NCBI GenBank assembly: GCA_937139475.1
Contig: CAKZQF010000031.1
Coordinates: 62,001 to 126,000 of the forward strand
Length of the DNA: 64,000 bases
DNA from: an uncultured Gammaproteobacteria bacterium
GTDB lineage: Bacteria > Pseudomonadota > Gammaproteobacteria > Enterobacterales > Psychrobiaceae
Direction of reading: 5' to 3'
In this document: in pieces, positions 49,529 through 58,477 of the stretch
Numbering within the stretch: the stretch's first letter is position 1
Layout: every line of letters begins with the position of its first letter
Position numbers and translations under genes: made by a program
Notes under the pieces: generated by a model
What the model saw: the letters and a program-made list of their open reading frames with translations, nothing else
Database searches by the model: none
What the model was told of the DNA's origin: nothing

Positions 49529-49557
49529 AAAACCGCTCTGTGAACGAGCGGTTTTTT
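49529..49557 (+). terminator. Rho-independent terminator after pomB
   Basis: AAAACCGCTC/GAGCGGTTTT with a 7-base loop is followed by a T-run. The convergent LysR gene ends nine bases away, and a reverse T-run is present too. Confidence 0.88.
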
Positions 49558-49565
49558 ATTTCTGA

Positions 49566-50453
49566 CTAGTTAAAGTATTCCAGGCAATGCTGATAAAACG
49601 CGGTGGTTAATCTGCTCATTGGTGCATGGGCGGAGCTAATAAAGCCGTATTGGTGGGTAATGCTTGGGCTAAAAGGCAATAAGACCATGCCATCATCATT
49701 ATATTGTTCGGCCAGTAAGCCATTAACCAATGCAATACCTAAGCTGCGTTTAACAAAGCTACAAGCGATAGCCACCGTTTGGGTTTCTATTTTTATTTTC
49801 ATTGGTACTCGCGCCGCTTTAAATTTCTCATCAATAGTCATGCGCGATTCTCGCCCTTTACCCAGCAAAATTAAGTCTTGTCCGCGTAAATCCTCGATCT
49901 TTAATCGCTTTCTTTTTGCCAGTGGGTGTGATTTAGGCACAGCGCACACCGTATTACTTTGAATTAGCGGCACGCAACTTAGCCCCGGGTGGGTTTCTGG
50001 AAACTGAATAAAGCCGCAATCGACGCTACGGTGCGCCACCATTTCACGAGCGGTGGCGGGGCTATTGGTTTTTAAGTCGATGGTGACATTGGGGTGTTTT
50101 TCGATAAAGCCACTAATCACATCGGCAAGGGGACCTGCGATAAAACTATTTGGCGCAACAATTTTAAGGTTACCTAGATCACTGTCAAAGATGTTTTTAG
50201 CCAATAACGAGACACGTTCGACGCTGGTTAGCGCCAGTTCAATCTCTTTGGTTAAACTCAGTGCTTCTTCACTTGGAATTAATCGTCCCTTTTCTCGATA
50301 AAACAATTGATAGCCAACATGCTCTTCAAGCGCAGATAACAAACGGCTAACGCCTGATTGGGTGATGCCCAGTTCACTCGCTGCTGCCGTGGCGGAGCCC
50401 GTTTGAATAATGGCCTGAAATGCCTCTAATGATTTTAAATTAATGTCTTTCAT
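49566..50453 (-). CDS. LysR-family transcriptional regulator of the adjacent uptake/catabolic module
   Basis: The 295-residue protein has an N-terminal helix-turn-helix (FQAIIQTGSATAAASELGITQSGVSRLLSALEEHVG, residues ~11-45) and a C-terminal effector domain from ~90. I chose ATG 50453; a TTG lies 9 bases upstream. It is divergent from the TonB receptor-FGase-YfcC genes with a 178-base gap that holds a palindrome of LysR-box type. The likely effector is a substrate or product of that module (inference). Confidence 0.88.
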   Translation of the reverse strand: MKDINLKSLEAFQAIIQTGSATAAASELGITQSGVSRLLSALEEHVGYQLFYREKGRLIPSEEALSLTKEIELALTSVERVSLLAKNIFDSDLGNLKIVAPNSFIAGPLADVISGFIEKHPNVTIDLKTNSPATAREMVAHRSVDCGFIQFPETHPGLSCVPLIQSNTVCAVPKSHPLAKRKRLKIEDLRGQDLILLGKGRESRMTIDEKFKAARVPMKIKIETQTVAIACSFVKRSLGIALVNGLLAEQYNDDGMVLLPFSPSITHQYGFISSAHAPMSRLTTAFYQHCLEYFN

Positions 50454-50505
50454 ACATTGCAACTTAACACAGGTTTTCTTATGAATTGATACTAGTAACT
50501 AGGGT

Positions 50506-50520
50506 ATGACAAATTGTCAT
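50506..50520. promoter_or_regulatory. Perfect palindrome, candidate LysR operator
   Basis: ATGACAA-A-TTGTCAT (7-bp arms around one base) lies between the LysR gene and the TonB receptor gene and contains T-N11-A. Position and symmetry suggest a LysR binding site. A looser repeat, ACTAG/CTAG, is just to the left. Confidence 0.55.
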
Positions 50521-50631
50521 CGGGTGCGTGATAATTCTCATAATATTGAATAGTTATTTTTAGTTTGTAAAGTAATAAGCAACATAAAGTTCAAACAATA
50601 AAATATTATTATATAAGTCTGGAGTTAAGTT

Positions 50632-53334
50632 ATGAGTACAACACGATTCACATTGTCAGCTTTGTCTGTTGCTATGTTTGGTAGTGTTTTTGCTGGGGCG
50701 GTTGTTGCTGCACCGCAGGAAACTACAGCACAAACACAAAAAAAACCGGAAGTTATTGCGGTTACTGGTTCACGTATTAAACATCGCGGTGATACGCCAA
50801 GTCCAATTCAAGCATTAGATGCCCAAGCGCTAAGCCAAACTGGTTCGGTATCTTTAGGTGAAGTACTACAAGAATTACCGTCAGTTGGCGCAAGCTTAAA
50901 CGGTAACGGCAGTGCGGGATCGTCTCATGGTAGCAGCAGCTTAAACCTTCGTAACCTAGGCGAAAACCGCTCACTTATTTTGGTAAACGGCCATCGCTGG
51001 GTAAACGGGGCTGGTACCCGTGGTTTCCGTGATTTTGTTGACATGAACACTATTCCACAGGCGATTGTTAAGCGCGTTGAAGTGTTACAAGATGGCGCCA
51101 CGGCAATTTACGGTGCTGATGCGATTGCTGGTGTGGTAAATATTTATACTCACGATGAATACCAAGGCGCTAAAGTGAAAGCGTACTACGGTCAAAGCGG
51201 AGAAGGCGACAAAGAAACTGCTAATGTTGATGTACTTTGGGGTAAAGACATTGGAGAGAGCAATGTGATGGTGGCGGTTAGCCATTCTGATGCTAAGCCT
51301 GTTTTCACCCAAGATCGTGAACTAACAGCTGTGCCATTAAATGGTTTAACCTCGGCAACACCGCAAGGCTTATTTCGAGAAAGTAATTTAGATGGCGTGG
51401 TAGGTTTTGATGTACCAACTGGCGGCATTACCCGTGATGAAAATTCAGACAGCTGGCGCGCTGTAACAGGCGATGACAAATACAACCGTTACTACAACAA
51501 CTATGTGGTTGGCCCGAGCGAGCGTACTTCGGTTTACCTACAAACGGTGACGCCATTTGATACGACAACCTTAAAAACTGAAGTGTTGTATAACAACCGT
51601 AGATCAAATCAGCAATTTTCCCCGGCCTTGTCTGCTGTACGTGGTAGCCGCGGTTTTATGATTAGCGATGATGCGTCAGTTAATCCGTTTGGTGTTGAGT
51701 TCTCTGGTTCGGATTTCCGCCACAGCGCATTCTTTATGGAAAATGGCTATCGCATTAATGAACAAGACGTTAAAACGCTGCGCGTTGGTCTAGGTCTTGA
51801 TGGTGAGTTTGCTGGTGACTGGGTATGGGATAGCTTCTTATCTTGGGCGAAAAACGAAGGTGAATTTACCTCAAACAACCAAATGCATTTAGATAAATTA
51901 GCACTTGGCCTGCGTGCTTGTGATACTACAGGCATTACTGCTGATGTTTCTGATTTGGCGCAAGATTGTGTCGCCGTTAACCTATTCCAGCCGTTAACAG
52001 CGCAAATGGTTGATTACATTAACTTCACTGGCCATGACAACAACGAAGCCAGTCAATTAGATTTTACCTTTAATGCCACTGGCGCATTGATGGAACTACC
52101 GGCTGGTGAACTAGCAGTTGCTGCGGGGATTGAATACCGCAAAGAAAAAGGGGTAGATACACCGGATAGCACCATTGCATCAGACCCACGTATTAACACA
52201 TACCGCACCACATCATCATCGCCGCGTTTAGGTACCGTTGGTGAGTACGATCTTAAAGAAGCCTATGTAGAGTTCAATGTACCTGTGCTTGATGGCGAAG
52301 CGTGGGCTGAAACACTAGAGCTAAGCCTGGCAACTCGTTTCTCTGATTATTCGACCTTTGGTTCAACAGTTAACTCAAAAGCGGGCATTTTCTATCGTCC
52401 AAACGATGAGTTGGCGATTCGCGCTACGTGGGCAGAGGGCTTTAGAGCGCCGTCAATTTTAGAATTATTTGAAGGTCAACGTGTCACGCTAAGCGCGGTT
52501 GCCGACCCTTGTGCCGGTGGTTCAAGTCTGGTTGGTTGTGCTGGTGTGCCGGGAAATTATGTCCAAGCTGATAGTAACGTGCAAGTAACCACTGGTGGTA
52601 ACGCATTACTGCAACCAGAAACCTCTGAAAACTTAGCGTTTGGTGTGGTATTTGCCCCTGAATTTATTGACAACTTCAGTGTGTCACTTGATTTCTATGA
52701 TATTACGATTGACAACACGGTAAGCGAGTTTGGCGCGCAAAACATCTTAGATTTATGTGCAATTAAAGGTAAGAACTGTGACGTCATTACCCGGGATAGT
52801 TCAGGCGAAATCGTTAACATTATCGATGGTCCTGTGAACCTTAATAGTACCAGTGTGTCAGGCATGGATGTGGTGTTTAACTACAATATCGAAGCCAATT
52901 CAGGTGAATGGGATTTCTCGCTTAATCTATCAAAACTTGATGAGCTCGTTGAAGAATCTACATTATCTGATGGCACGATTGAAGTTGAAGACAAAGTCGG
53001 CACTGCAGCATCGCGTGAGTCATTCCCAGAGTGGCGCGGTATGTTCTCGACGCGCTGGAGTCAAGGCGATTGGTCAGCAAACTATAATGCACGCTTTATT
53101 GGCGATACGGTTGAAACCTTTAAAGGTGATGAGCTAGCTATTAGCTCAACCGTTTACCATAACCTTTCTGGTAGCTATGACTTTAACAACGGGCTAAAAG
53201 TAAAAGCGGGTATCAACAACCTGTTTGACAAGCAACCACCTGTGTCATTAACCAACAAGAACATCAACTTCGATCAGAATACCTACAACGCCGTTGGCCG
53301 TTTTATGTATGTTCAGTTCTCTTATGCGCTGTAG
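50632..53334 (+). CDS. TonB-dependent receptor (large, outer-membrane)
   Basis: The 900-residue protein has a signal peptide (to about residue 27, AVVAAPQ), a TonB-box-like segment PEVIAVTGSRI, a plug (ALDAQALSQTGSVSLGEVLQELPS, SSLNLRNLGENRSLILVNGHRW, VKRVEVLQDGATAIYGADAIAGVVNI) and a barrel ending VQFSYAL. The plug type is common in receptors for peptide- or amino-acid-derived and carbohydrate substrates in marine bacteria. It is followed by two terminators, then an N-formylglutamate-amidohydrolase-like gene. Ligand not known; a formylated or acylated amino acid or peptide is a context-based guess. Confidence 0.88.
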   Translation: MSTTRFTLSALSVAMFGSVFAGAVVAAPQETTAQTQKKPEVIAVTGSRIKHRGDTPSPIQALDAQALSQTGSVSLGEVLQELPSVGASLNGNGSAGSSHGSSSLNLRNLGENRSLILVNGHRWVNGAGTRGFRDFVDMNTIPQAIVKRVEVLQDGATAIYGADAIAGVVNIYTHDEYQGAKVKAYYGQSGEGDKETANVDVLWGKDIGESNVMVAVSHSDAKPVFTQDRELTAVPLNGLTSATPQGLFRESNLDGVVGFDVPTGGITRDENSDSWRAVTGDDKYNRYYNNYVVGPSERTSVYLQTVTPFDTTTLKTEVLYNNRRSNQQFSPALSAVRGSRGFMISDDASVNPFGVEFSGSDFRHSAFFMENGYRINEQDVKTLRVGLGLDGEFAGDWVWDSFLSWAKNEGEFTSNNQMHLDKLALGLRACDTTGITADVSDLAQDCVAVNLFQPLTAQMVDYINFTGHDNNEASQLDFTFNATGALMELPAGELAVAAGIEYRKEKGVDTPDSTIASDPRINTYRTTSSSPRLGTVGEYDLKEAYVEFNVPVLDGEAWAETLELSLATRFSDYSTFGSTVNSKAGIFYRPNDELAIRATWAEGFRAPSILELFEGQRVTLSAVADPCAGGSSLVGCAGVPGNYVQADSNVQVTTGGNALLQPETSENLAFGVVFAPEFIDNFSVSLDFYDITIDNTVSEFGAQNILDLCAIKGKNCDVITRDSSGEIVNIIDGPVNLNSTSVSGMDVVFNYNIEANSGEWDFSLNLSKLDELVEESTLSDGTIEVEDKVGTAASRESFPEWRGMFSTRWSQGDWSANYNARFIGDTVETFKGDELAISSTVYHNLSGSYDFNNGLKVKAGINNLFDKQPPVSLTNKNINFDQNTYNAVGRFMYVQFSYAL

Positions 53335-53345
53335 TTGGCGCTTTT

Positions 53346-53377
53346 GGTTAGCTTAGTTTTTTAAGCTAACCCTTTTT
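53346..53377 (+). terminator. Rho-independent terminator 1 after the TonB receptor
   Basis: GGTTAGCTTA/TAAGCTAACC with a 6-base loop is followed by CTTTTT. Confidence 0.85.
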
Positions 53378-53384
53378 ATTCCCC

Positions 53385-53418
53385 CCTGCCAGCGTGAGTG
53401 TTTTGCTGGCAGGCTTTT
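53385..53418 (+). terminator. Rho-independent terminator 2, just ahead of the FGase gene
   Basis: CCTGCCAGC/GCTGGCAGG with an 11-base loop is followed by CTTTT. It lies only 15 bases before the FGase start codon, directly ahead of its ribosome binding site. Confidence 0.75.
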
Positions 53419-53433
53419 ATCAAGGTAGTTTTT

Positions 53434-54279
53434 ATGACATCTCCGTTTACGCTACTCACACCTACAAGTGATAGCCGTATCCCACTAGTTTTTGATTCAC
53501 CGCACAGTGGTAATCACTTTCCATCAGATTTTGTTAGCCCAGTTGAAAAAACGCAGCTAATGACCGGGTGGGACGCATTTATTGAAGACTTATGGTCAAA
53601 TGTTGTTAGCCAAGGAGGATATTTGCTCCATGCTCATTTCTCTCGCATGTATATTGATCCGAACCGCGCTCCTGACGATATCGATCCAAGTGTGGTCGCA
53701 ACGCCATGGGCAAAATGCAAGCCAACTAAGTATAGCCAGCGAGGCATGGGATTAATTCGTCAGTTCGCACTGCCGGGGGTGGCAATGTACCCACAGCCAT
53801 TATCGATAGCTCAAGTGCAGTCGCGCTTAAACAATTGGTACTTCCCTTATCACGACCAACTAAACAATACGCTAAACGAGCTACATGATAGTTTTGGTGG
53901 TGTTTGGCATGTTGATTGTCACTCGATGAAATCGGTCGGTAATCAAATGAATATTGATGCTGGTGCACCGCGCCCTGATATCATTTTGGGGGATAACGAT
54001 GGCAGCACGGCAAGTGATGAGTTTGTTAGCGTTGTCCACGATACCTTTGTATCATTAGGTTATAGCGTTGTACGTAATGAGCCGTATAAAGGTGGCTTTG
54101 TAGTAAACAATTATGCAGATGTGGCTAGTAATCGCCACAGCATGCAAATTGAAATTAACCGTAGCTTGTACATGAACGAAGCGGCGTTTGAGCGCAGCGA
54201 TAATTTTGATAAATTTAAAGCTGATTTAGCCACCGTATCGCAAGCCATTGCTAATTATGTGGCGAGTAAAGTTGCCTAA
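53434..54279 (+). CDS. N-formylglutamate amidohydrolase-family protein
   Basis: The 281-residue protein matches the FGase (HutG-type) family: IPLVFDSPHSGNHFPSDF at the N-terminus, DAFIEDLW, HAHFSRMYIDPNR, HVDCHSMKSVG near the metal site and the late QIEINRSLYM. In histidine degradation such enzymes convert N-formyl-L-glutamate to glutamate and formate; other N-acyl amino acid substrates are known in the wider family. No other hut genes are present here. I chose ATG 53434 with CAAGG upstream. It is followed after 27 bases by a YfcC-family carrier. Confidence 0.82.
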   Translation: MTSPFTLLTPTSDSRIPLVFDSPHSGNHFPSDFVSPVEKTQLMTGWDAFIEDLWSNVVSQGGYLLHAHFSRMYIDPNRAPDDIDPSVVATPWAKCKPTKYSQRGMGLIRQFALPGVAMYPQPLSIAQVQSRLNNWYFPYHDQLNNTLNELHDSFGGVWHVDCHSMKSVGNQMNIDAGAPRPDIILGDNDGSTASDEFVSVVHDTFVSLGYSVVRNEPYKGGFVVNNYADVASNRHSMQIEINRSLYMNEAAFERSDNFDKFKADLATVSQAIANYVASKVA

Positions 54280-54306
54280 ATTAATCAGGTCGAATTCGAG
54301 GTTTTA

Positions 54307-55710
54307 ATGTCCAATTCAACAACGAGTGTAGCGCCACAAGATTCGCGCAAAACCACTAACCCAATTATTATTTTGATGGGAATATTGTTTCTGGCCATGG
54401 CGATGTCTTATGTTATCGACTCGGGTAGTTATGAGCGCCAGGGTAAAACCGTGGTCGCTGGCAGTTATCAAACGCTAGAAAAACAAAGTTCACTCGCCAG
54501 CCTGTTTGATGTGGGGGCGCATCAAGAGTCTGTGGCTCCGGTGAGCATTGTCGATACCCTAATGTCTATCCCTCAAGGGTTAGATCGCGGTGCTGGTCTC
54601 ATATTCATGGTACTAATTATCGGCGGCATGTTTGGTATTTTACAAAAAGCAGGGGCAATCGATTCAGGCCTTGAGCGCTTGCTTAGCGTGGTTAAAGGCA
54701 ATGTCTATGTGCTGGTGGCCTTGCTGATGATAGTGTTTTCTGCTGGCAGTACCTTTTTGGGCTTAGCATCTGAATATTTGTTAGTGATACCGCTCATGGT
54801 AGCGATGTCTGAGCGCCTTGGCATGTCACGGATCATTGGTTTTGCGATTGTGTGTGTTTCGGTTAAGGCAGGCTATTTGGCCTCGGTAACGAACCCTTTG
54901 CCATTAACTATTGCTCAGCCATTACTTGGTCTGCAAATTTTTAGCGGCGCTGGTGTGCGCTTTATGTTTTATTTGGTGTTTTTGGCACTCGGCATTGCGT
55001 TTATGTTTGTCATGATCCGCAAAGAGGGCTTTAACCCGGACGCTGAATTCTCCTTTGATAGTAGCAAACTATCAACACGTCATAGCATGATGCTAGTGAC
55101 ATTAGGTTTGGGTGTAGCATTTTTGGTGTATGCCTCAAACACATGGCACTGGAAAAAAGAGGCGCTATCAGCCTATTACATTGGGCTTAGCATTGTCTTA
55201 ACCATGATGAGTGGCTTGGGTGCTAATGGTGCTGCCGATGCCTTTGTTGCTGGGATGAAAAAGGTATTACTGGCGAGCTTTTTAATTGGTGTGGCATCAG
55301 CTGTTGCAGTCACCCTTGAGAAAGGACAGATATTAGATGCGATCGTGTATGCATTGATGTCGATTATTGGTGATGGCGGCGCAACTGTGTCTGCTATTGG
55401 TATGTTTGTGTCACAGCTGTTATTGGACTTTTTAATTCCGTCAACTTCCGGACAGGCCGCCGTTAGTATGCCAATTATGGGGCCGATAGGGCAGTTGTCT
55501 GGTGTTTCTGAACAGACCACGGTCATTGCATTCTTATTTGGTAATGGCATTACCAACATGCTGACACCAACGTCTGGTACCTTGTTAGCGTATTTGGCAA
55601 CAGCACAAGTCAGTTGGTCTGACTGGGCCAAGTTTATTGTGCCATTGTGGGCTATTTATATTGTTACGGCGATAATACTACTTAGCTTGTCGGTTGCTTT
55701 TGGTTTTTAA
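54307..55710 (+). CDS. YfcC-family membrane carrier
   Basis: The 467-residue inner-membrane protein has about ten to twelve hydrophobic segments. It fits the YfcC family (putative basic amino acid or carboxylate carriers related to C4-dicarboxylate transporters): PIIILMGILFLAMAMSYVIDSGSYER, LIFMVLIIGGMFGILQKAGAIDSGLERLL, SEYLLVIPLMVAMSERLG and LIPSTSGQAAVSMPIMGPIGQLSGVS. It follows the FGase gene and probably imports the FGase substrate or exports a product (inference). Confidence 0.82.
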   Translation: MSNSTTSVAPQDSRKTTNPIIILMGILFLAMAMSYVIDSGSYERQGKTVVAGSYQTLEKQSSLASLFDVGAHQESVAPVSIVDTLMSIPQGLDRGAGLIFMVLIIGGMFGILQKAGAIDSGLERLLSVVKGNVYVLVALLMIVFSAGSTFLGLASEYLLVIPLMVAMSERLGMSRIIGFAIVCVSVKAGYLASVTNPLPLTIAQPLLGLQIFSGAGVRFMFYLVFLALGIAFMFVMIRKEGFNPDAEFSFDSSKLSTRHSMMLVTLGLGVAFLVYASNTWHWKKEALSAYYIGLSIVLTMMSGLGANGAADAFVAGMKKVLLASFLIGVASAVAVTLEKGQILDAIVYALMSIIGDGGATVSAIGMFVSQLLLDFLIPSTSGQAAVSMPIMGPIGQLSGVSEQTTVIAFLFGNGITNMLTPTSGTLLAYLATAQVSWSDWAKFIVPLWAIYIVTAIILLSLSVAFGF

Positions 55711-55719
55711 ATTGAGGGT

Positions 55720-55744
55720 TGTTGATGCACTTTGTGCATCAACA
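55720..55744 (+). terminator. Hairpin after the YfcC-family gene, possible terminator
   Basis: TGTTGATGCAC/GTGCATCAACA (11-bp perfect stem) with a TTT loop. The following T-run is short (TTTGG), so termination strength is uncertain. Confidence 0.6.
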
Positions 55745-55771
55745 TTTGGTTGTAAAGGCATTAGATAATCC

Positions 55772-56251
55772 CTAATACCAAACTAATTGGTCATTAGTGA
55801 CTGTTATCTCCTGTTGTTGAGGTGGCAGGTTATCGTAGGTCCATATCTCGACTAAATACTGCTGTTGCTTATTGAAACCAGTAAATGTTTGCGTAAAGTG
55901 GCCATCAACCAACGGGCCAGATACAACACGGCTTGCACCATCAGGATAGTAACTTCCATCGCTCATCATTTGATAATGGCGATAGACGTTGATATAACTT
56001 CTCCTCCCTTGGTATTGTTCAACATTTAACTTTACGATAATGTTGCTTTTGCTGGTGAAATTAAAATCTGGTGCTGCAACAAGATCATTGATCGCTAACT
56101 GAGTAACTTCGACTGGTTTATCAATCGCTTCAGGCGTTACCGCGGATTTATCTGATTCCCCAGAGCCTCCTCCACAGCCATAGAGCGACACTAAAACGAC
56201 AAAACTAAATATGGTCAAGGTAGTCATTTTTCTTTGATTTGGTGATTGCAT
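55772..56251 (-). CDS. Small putative lipoprotein of unknown function
   Basis: The 159-residue protein has a hydrophobic signal (TIFSFVVLVSLYGC) with a lipobox LYGC (Cys26) followed by GGGSGESDK, a typical lipoprotein linker. The mature part contains beta-like segments (NIIVKLNVEQYQGRRSYINVYRHY, FTQTFTGFNKQQQYLVEIWTYD) and a C-terminal QLVWY. I do not recognise the family. GAGG lies six bases before ATG 56251. It begins 15 bases after the LruC gene, so the two are one operon. Confidence 0.72.
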   Translation of the reverse strand: MQSPNQRKMTTLTIFSFVVLVSLYGCGGGSGESDKSAVTPEAIDKPVEVTQLAINDLVAAPDFNFTSKSNIIVKLNVEQYQGRRSYINVYRHYQMMSDGSYYPDGASRVVSGPLVDGHFTQTFTGFNKQQQYLVEIWTYDNLPPQQQEITVTNDQLVWY

Positions 56252-56266
56252 AATTAACCTCGATAT

Positions 56267-58477
56267 CTATTCAAATAAGTGTTGGGAAACGGCTTGGTTA
56301 AGTTCAAACCAGTTATTGCTTTGTGTCCCTTGCGATTCGACAAATTGTTGGAAGTTTGGATATGCCTGTAACAATGGTTTACGCTCACTTGGCCAATGCC
56401 ACTGATCGGTTATCTCTAATGCCCAGGGTAGGTTATTACTGGTACGAAAATAGCGATTAATTGTTGGGTCACTCGTGTCATCACCCATACCAAAGAATGC
56501 GCTGTTAAATTTGGCGGTAGGCGCATGATCAGCAAGATGAATTTCCAGGCTTCGTCCTGGGTGGCCATTAAAGATTTCACCATGATAGAGATTCTCAGTG
56601 CCAAATATGAAGGGGTCGTATGGAGGCGCTGGCATATCGCTCAACTCAACTGGTGTAATGAATGGTACGCTTAACTCGAAGTTAAATGACTGTGCCTGAG
56701 TACACCCGGGCTCACTGCGATAATGTATACAAACACTAGTGACATGCTTCCATAGATCCTGACTGGCGACGACAACCGCGTTAGGCTGGTCTGACTCAAC
56801 GATATCCCAAGTATCAGCGCCGTTCGTACCGCTATACAGTTGTTTAACATTATTGTGTAGTAAGCGCACGGTTTGTGTATTGACGTTGCTGGTGGCTATG
56901 TTGACTAGTTGCACCGCAAAGCCGCTATGATGGTAGCCCCCCAGTGCCTGTAGCTCGCCCTTTATATCAATGCGGACCACTTTATTATCTCTTAGTACCT
57001 CGATGGTGCGATAACGCATGACGACATCATTCATATCGTAATCTTCACTCTCAGGCCATTTATCCTCGTATGCCAGTGTGACCCATGAGTTTTCACCCGG
57101 ATAGTAGCGGTAGCTTAGATCTGTTGCTGATATATTGATGGCATGGTCTTCTACCTCGCCACTGCTGCTACCACCAAAATGTGCCAAGCCACTTTGTTGG
57201 CTAAAACGAAAGCGACTCCAACTGCTTCCTACAATGGCCTCTTTTGGGACGCGCAATGAGACAGCGTTTAGTCCTGCCTCCAACTGGACATCGACAATTG
57301 CTTGTTCGTTTAAGTCATCAAAATCACCATCACGGTTCCAGTCAAACCAGGCGCTTAATATGCCACTGCGTGATGCATATACGCTGACAATGGAATCTAA
57401 ACCTGCCTCAAATGCTGTTACAAAATTTATCCCCTCTTCATCATCAAAGCTCTGTGAATTGCTCAGGCTAGAGTCATCTGAATCAGCGCCTGAATAACCG
57501 TCATAATCCCCATCCGGCGCGGATAAGCCAAGGTAGGTTGTGCCATCGATTAAATGTCTTGCGCCGTTGTCTGCCAGCGACGTGCCATAAGATGATGGTG
57601 CATCGCCAAAATCTATGATTGATGGGGTATCTTCATCAATTAGCGGTGCACTAGCACAGCGGGCACCATCATTTTGATTAGAGCTGGGTCCATCGGCGAA
57701 CTTAACAGCAGTTACATCTAGTGCTTCTAGCTGAGTCAGGGGGGTTGCTGATGAAATGGTTGATAAGTCGATACGATATATTTGACCATCTTGGTTGCGA
57801 GACATATAAAAATAGCCATTTACATCGAAGTACATGGCGCCAAAAGTTCCAGTCTCACCCGTCGCTCCCATCGTGATATGGGTGCCACTCTGCGGATCTA
57901 TTTGATATAGCTCGCCAGTAGAATTGTCGACGCCATACAACTTATTGTCTTTGGGGTGGAAGGCGAAATCGGTTAGACGAATCGTTGCGCTAGTTGTTAT
58001 CAATATTGCATTTAATGGCGCGTTGGCATCTTGATCCAAGGGGCTTAAGTCAACTTTATATAAACCGACATTCCTACGGTATAAATAGTAATAATGATTA
58101 GCTACATCACCAACAAAAAATGTTGTATTTTGTGGTAAGCCGCTAAGGTTTAGCGTCTCTACCTTGAAGTCACTGCCCATTCTGGCCAGTTGAAAATGAG
58201 TTGTGTTAAAGCCATATAAATACCTGTCCTGTTGGTTAAAGCCAAGCCCGTTGATATTTGCGCTTATGCCTGGGTTATCTTCGATTAATGCATAGTTCCC
58301 CGTGACTAAATTAATGCCATAGCTTGATACCGGGTTACCTTGAAAGAGAAATGCTTTACTGGGGCAATGCGTAAATGGCCCAGCTAGGGCTAATGGGCCG
58401 TTGAGCCCTAATATAAAAATTAGCGATAAAATAGCCTTGCTAAAGTGATTAGAAAAAATTGTATTAAACGGGTTCAT
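56267..58477 (-). CDS. LruC-type exported protein (beta-propeller-like, GEVED, DUF4842)
   Basis: The 736-residue protein has a signal peptide (residues ~13-32) and three regions. Residues ~35-270 look like a beta-propeller of the DUF6923 kind (GVDNSTGELYQIDPQSGTH). Residues ~285-450 carry DFGDAPSSYGT, Asp-rich turns (FDWNRDGDFDD) and SSSGEVEDHAI, a GEVED domain. Residues ~460-720 hold YEDKWPESEDYDMNDVVMRYR, the DUF4842/LruC signature. AAAGGAG precedes the ATG. Such proteins are extracellular or surface-associated with no known biochemical role. It is co-transcribed with the small lipoprotein. Confidence 0.75.
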   Translation of the reverse strand: MNPFNTIFSNHFSKAILSLIFILGLNGPLALAGPFTHCPSKAFLFQGNPVSSYGINLVTGNYALIEDNPGISANINGLGFNQQDRYLYGFNTTHFQLARMGSDFKVETLNLSGLPQNTTFFVGDVANHYYYLYRRNVGLYKVDLSPLDQDANAPLNAILITTSATIRLTDFAFHPKDNKLYGVDNSTGELYQIDPQSGTHITMGATGETGTFGAMYFDVNGYFYMSRNQDGQIYRIDLSTISSATPLTQLEALDVTAVKFADGPSSNQNDGARCASAPLIDEDTPSIIDFGDAPSSYGTSLADNGARHLIDGTTYLGLSAPDGDYDGYSGADSDDSSLSNSQSFDDEEGINFVTAFEAGLDSIVSVYASRSGILSAWFDWNRDGDFDDLNEQAIVDVQLEAGLNAVSLRVPKEAIVGSSWSRFRFSQQSGLAHFGGSSSGEVEDHAINISATDLSYRYYPGENSWVTLAYEDKWPESEDYDMNDVVMRYRTIEVLRDNKVVRIDIKGELQALGGYHHSGFAVQLVNIATSNVNTQTVRLLHNNVKQLYSGTNGADTWDIVESDQPNAVVVASQDLWKHVTSVCIHYRSEPGCTQAQSFNFELSVPFITPVELSDMPAPPYDPFIFGTENLYHGEIFNGHPGRSLEIHLADHAPTAKFNSAFFGMGDDTSDPTINRYFRTSNNLPWALEITDQWHWPSERKPLLQAYPNFQQFVESQGTQSNNWFELNQAVSQHLFE

